Assembly (NCBI GenBank): GCA_020853255.1
Contig: JADYZI010000289.1
Coordinates: 1-9,675, forward strand
Direction: 5' to 3'
Length of the DNA stretch: 9,675 nt
From: Acidobacteriota bacterium
Lineage (GTDB): Bacteria > Acidobacteriota > Blastocatellia > Pyrinomonadales > Pyrinomonadaceae
Below the pieces are notes generated by a model, which was not told where the DNA came from, did not search any database, and saw nothing but the letters and a program-made list of their open reading frames with translations. Each line of letters begins with the position of its first letter. Positions within the stretch are counted from its first letter, which is position 1. Shown piece after piece: positions 6,740 to 9,675 of the stretch. Both the position numbers and the translations under genes were made by a program.

Positions 6740-6770
6740 CCGGAGTCAGCGGGTAACGACCTTGCCAAAA

Positions 6771-7709
6771 ATGCTGCTGCGAAAAGCGCTATTTATAGCC
6801 TGCATATTATTTAGCCTCAGCCCGTATGGTTCGCCGCCGATCGCGCTTGCGCTTGGGTTGGCGATCGCGTTCACCATCGGCAATCCTTTCCCGCAGGTGC
6901 AGGGAAAGATAACGAAATATCTGCTCCAGACATCGGTGGTGCTGCTTGGATTCGGGATGAACCTGTCGGCCATTTACAAGGCAGGGCGCGAGGGGATCGT
7001 ATTTACGGTCATCACGATCTTCGGGACCCTTGTACTCGGCTATTTCGTCGGCAAAATGCTGAAGATAGAGAGCCGCACATCAACGCTTATTTCATCCGGC
7101 ACGGCGATCTGCGGCGGGAGCGCTATAGCGGCCGTCGCTCCGGCCATCAATGCGGAGAATGACGAGATCAGCGTTTCGCTTGGAACGGTATTTGTCTTGA
7201 ACTCGGTGGCGTTGTTCGTCTTTCCGGCGATCGGGCATGCACTCGGGCTATCACAGAATCAATTCGGGATCTGGGCGGCGATCGCGATCCATGACACAAG
7301 CTCGGTCGTTGGAGCCGCGACGGCGTTTGGACAGGACGCGCTGCTGACGGCGACGACGGTCAAACTAGCCCGAGCTTTGTGGATCGCCCCGATCGCTCTT
7401 CTGTTCGCTTATCTCTATCGCGATAAAGATTCTGAGACCCGGGCAAAGATCGCCATTCCTTGGTTCATTGTTCTCTTTCTCGCGGTAAGCGCCTTTCGCA
7501 CGTATGCTCCTGCGTCAATACCGCCGAGCCTTTTCGACTCTGGCGTCAATCTTGCAAAAGCCGGGCTGACGGTCACGCTTTTCTTTATCGGGGCAAGCCT
7601 TTCACGCAGTACGCTGAAAAAGACCGGTTATCAGGCGCTCTTGCAGGGCATTATTCTCTGGCTGGTGATCTCCATCGTCGCCCTGATGGCGGTCCTTCGG
7701 TTTTTGTAG
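6771..7709 (+). CDS. YeiH / UPF0324 family membrane protein, putative sulfate or anion exporter
   Basis: A 312-residue inner-membrane protein of the YeiH/UPF0324 family, whose members are annotated as putative sulfate exporters; transport is not firmly established. Family signatures are SVVLLGFGMNL (55-65), SSGTAICGGSAIAA (108-121) and AIAIHDTSSVVGAA (170-183), followed by KLARALWIAP (198-207). Hydrophobic segments lie near residues 2-18, 23-37, 49-65, 75-97, 135-155, 199-216, 227-245, 261-277 and 290-312, with the glycine-rich signature probably forming a further or re-entrant segment. The start is uncertain: ATG at 6771 gives a normal length and begins directly before the first membrane segment. 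TTG at 6762 or 6735 would add a short basic extension, and 6735 falls inside the tandem repeat. No strong ribosome binding site is visible for any of them. It is a separate gene by spacing (129 nt after gpmA, 102 nt before uvrA). Confidence 0.88.
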   Translation: MLLRKALFIACILFSLSPYGSPPIALALGLAIAFTIGNPFPQVQGKITKYLLQTSVVLLGFGMNLSAIYKAGREGIVFTVITIFGTLVLGYFVGKMLKIESRTSTLISSGTAICGGSAIAAVAPAINAENDEISVSLGTVFVLNSVALFVFPAIGHALGLSQNQFGIWAAIAIHDTSSVVGAATAFGQDALLTATTVKLARALWIAPIALLFAYLYRDKDSETRAKIAIPWFIVLFLAVSAFRTYAPASIPPSLFDSGVNLAKAGLTVTLFFIGASLSRSTLKKTGYQALLQGIILWLVISIVALMAVLRFL

Positions 7710-7746
7710 TTTGTATCGGGCGTGACCGAGAGCGGCCCCGTTCGTG

Positions 7747-7775
7747 TTTACCTCACCGTTCTGGTCTGATAAAAT
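7747..7775 (+). promoter_or_regulatory. Probable promoter of uvrA
   Basis: TTTACC (7747-7752, four of six matches to TTGACA), a 17-bp spacer and TAAAAT (7770-7775, five of six matches to TATAAT) lie in the 102-nt gap before uvrA. The leader would be about 30 nt. I see no LexA-like box of the CTGT-N8-ACAG or GAAC-N4-GTTC type beside it, so damage control of uvrA is not evident. Confidence 0.45.
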
Positions 7776-7811
7776 ACTCGTTTCGGCTATAGGCGATAGT
7801 TTTATCTGTAA

Positions 7812-9675
7812 ATGAGTATCGAGAAGATCACCGTACGCGGTGCCCGGCAGCACAATCTTAAGAACATCGATATCGATATACCGCGCGATCAGTTGACGGT
7901 CATAACGGGCCTTTCCGGCTCGGGCAAATCAAGCCTCGCATTCGATACCATATATGCCGAAGGGCAGCGGCGCTACGTCGAATCGCTGTCGGCGTATGCA
8001 CGGCAGTTTCTCGATCAACTGGAAAAGCCGGATGTGGATTCGATCGAAGGCCTATCGCCGGCGATCTCGATCGAACAAAAAACTGTCTCGCGCAGCCCTC
8101 GTTCGACGGTTGGGACCGTGACCGAGATCTACGATTATTTGCGGCTGCTTTTCTCATCCATCGGCCAGCCGCACTGTCATCAATGCGGAGAGCCGATCAC
8201 GCGGCAGTCAGTGGAACAGATAGTTGCCGGTATCACCGACCTGCCCGAAGGCGAGCGCGTGATGATACTTGCGCCTATCGTTCGCGGGCGGAAAGGCGAG
8301 TTCAAGAAAGATCTGGAGAAACTGCATAAGGACGGATTCCTGCGCGCTCGTGTTGATGGCGAGATGCGGCAGCTTGATGAAGAGATACAGCTCGACAAAC
8401 GCAAGAACCACACGATCGAGGTCGTGGTGGACCGCCTGCTGATAAAGAAAGGCGTCGAAGAACGGATAACGGAAAGCGTCAAGACGGCGTTGCGGCTTTC
8501 GGGCGGTGCGGTTCTGGTTTCCGTTATCGATGGTGAAGAGAAGCTGTTTTCCGAACGAATGGCGTGTGTAAATTGCGGTGTGAATATCGCAATGCTAGAG
8601 CCGCGGTCCTTTTCGTTCAACTCTGCCTACGGTGCATGCAAACGCTGCAAGGGAATTGGCAGCGTGATGGAAATAGATGCTAACAAGATAGCTCCCGACC
8701 AAAGCATGCCGGCGGGAAAGATAACGTTCCTGGGCGAGGCCGACAACGCCGGTTCTAAGTTCCTGCACGGCGCACTGCTGGCGATAATCGAAAAATTCAC
8801 AGGCGCGGACAAACTCGAACCGCCGAAACGCCGAAAGGCAGAAACACGACCGGTAGGGAGTGTGCCCGCCGAGGAACTCCTGGCTACCCCCTTCTACGAG
8901 CTTCCCGAAGAGATCAAGAATGCCTTCTTCAACGGCACAAAAAAACGGCTGACTTTCGTTCACGGCACATACAGATCTGAGCGCACCTGGCCCGGAGCGT
9001 TGTGGGCGATGCGTGACAGAATGGAGAATCCACCGTCTGAAAAGGTGCGAACCGCTCTGGAAGAATTGATCGCTCCGGTCACGTGCCCGGAATGTAACGG
9101 CTCGCGTCTGCAGCATGAAAGCCTGGCTGTTAAGATCAACGGCCTCGGTATCGCGGACCATACCTCCATGCCGATCGCCGAACTTGTCACAGCGATCGAC
9201 GATATTAAGCTGAACGTGCGTGAAGAAAAGATAGCCGGCCTTGTGTTGAAAGAGATCAGGGAGCGAAGCCAGTTTCTTGATGCGGTCGGGCTTGGCTATT
9301 TATCGCTGGACCGCGCATCGGCGACGCTTTCCGGCGGTGAAGGGCAGCGGATTCGGCTGGCCACACAGATAGGGTCGCAGCTTCGCGGAGTTCTTTACGT
9401 GCTTGACGAACCTAGCATCGGGCTGCATCCGCGTGACAATCGGAAACTGCTCGAGACGCTGCACCGGCTCCGCGATCTTGGGAATACGGTGCTTGTTGTC
9501 GAGCATGATGAGGAGACGATCGAGAACGCGGATTACGTCATTGATCTTGGGCCGCTTGCCGGAACGCACGGCGGGGAAGTGATCGCGACCGGACCGCCGA
9601 AGGTAATTGAAAAAGATCCGGGTTCGCTGACGGGACAATACATGTCCGGCAAGCTGAAGATCGAAGTGCCCGAGG
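7812..9675 (+). CDS. uvrA: Excinuclease ABC subunit A, 3' partial
   Basis: The frame from ATG 7812 is open to the window end (621 complete codons of a protein usually about 940-950 long), with no stop or frameshift, so it is cut only by the window edge. UvrA is the DNA-damage-sensing ABC ATPase of nucleotide excision repair and loads UvrB. Visible features: [14 protein letters not shown] (6-19); Walker [10 protein letters not shown] (33-41); a CxxC at 122/125 (HCHQC); the UvrB-binding region (about 130-245, with RGRKGEFKK and HTIEVVVDR), which marks it as a full UvrA and not the shortened UvrA2 type; the first zinc finger (Cys252, 255, 276, 279); CPECNGSRL (Cys425, 428); the ABC signature [12 protein letters not shown] (506-517); Walker [10 protein letters not shown] with Asp532/Glu533; and VVEHDEETI. 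The second ATPase half is outside the window. No strong Shine-Dalgarno precedes the ATG. Confidence 0.97.
   Translation, partial: MSIEKITVRGARQHNLKNIDIDIPRDQLTVITGLSGSGKSSLAFDTIYAEGQRRYVESLSAYARQFLDQLEKPDVDSIEGLSPAISIEQKTVSRSPRSTVGTVTEIYDYLRLLFSSIGQPHCHQCGEPITRQSVEQIVAGITDLPEGERVMILAPIVRGRKGEFKKDLEKLHKDGFLRARVDGEMRQLDEEIQLDKRKNHTIEVVVDRLLIKKGVEERITESVKTALRLSGGAVLVSVIDGEEKLFSERMACVNCGVNIAMLEPRSFSFNSAYGACKRCKGIGSVMEIDANKIAPDQSMPAGKITFLGEADNAGSKFLHGALLAIIEKFTGADKLEPPKRRKAETRPVGSVPAEELLATPFYELPEEIKNAFFNGTKKRLTFVHGTYRSERTWPGALWAMRDRMENPPSEKVRTALEELIAPVTCPECNGSRLQHESLAVKINGLGIADHTSMPIAELVTAIDDIKLNVREEKIAGLVLKEIRERSQFLDAVGLGYLSLDRASATLSGGEGQRIRLATQIGSQLRGVLYVLDEPSIGLHPRDNRKLLETLHRLRDLGNTVLVVEHDEETIENADYVIDLGPLAGTHGGEVIATGPPKVIEKDPGSLTGQYMSGKLKIEVPE

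Noticed and set aside
7710..7811. LexA/SOS box before uvrA
   Set aside because: No match to the CTGT-N8-ACAG or GAAC-N4-GTTC patterns was found by eye, only a plain promoter candidate.
8595..9161. Minus-strand open frame of 188 codons inside uvrA
   Set aside because: It lies opposite a well-conserved uvrA frame with Walker and zinc motifs, and shows no recognisable protein pattern of its own.
7812..9675. uvrA as a pseudogene
   Set aside because: The frame was followed codon by codon to the window end without a stop or shift; it is only truncated by the window.

Overview
The window looks like a stretch of bacterial chromosome of moderately high GC content. The protein set suggests an Acidobacteriota-type genome, perhaps Blastocatellia-like. 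The lead points are a large secreted subtilase-fold protein ending in HYR repeats and a PxKF-type C-terminal domain, a DUF1572/DinB-like protein, and short AT-rich repeats in the intergenic space. This placement is inference from family distribution and not from a marker gene.

Layout: (1) Positions 1-3255 (+) hold the 3' part of a very large secreted, multi-domain subtilisin/sedolisin-like protein whose start lies upstream of the window. (2) A near-perfect symmetrical hairpin at 3300-3337 separates it from a convergent gene at 3378-3836 (-), a small secreted cysteine-containing protein of unknown function with a clear promoter and ribosome binding site. (3) A divergent promoter region (3837-4042) then starts a rightward series: a DinB/DUF1572-like protein (4043-4495), folC (4492-5820, overlapping the previous stop by 4 nt), gpmA (5895-6641), a YeiH-family membrane protein (6771-7709) and the first two thirds of uvrA (7812 to the window end, still open).

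The rightward genes are housekeeping functions: folate polyglutamylation, glycolysis, a putative anion exporter and nucleotide excision repair. They do not form one pathway. Only the DinB-like gene and folC look translationally coupled. gpmA and yeiH are preceded by short tandem repeats (28-bp palindromic units, and 7-bp units). uvrA probably has its own promoter.

I see no convincing new defence or mobile system, RNA gene, CRISPR array or insertion sequence. The points most worth a second look are the altered catalytic positions in the large protease-like protein, the 28-bp palindromic repeat tract that supplies the C-terminus of FolC, and the unrecognised small secreted protein.
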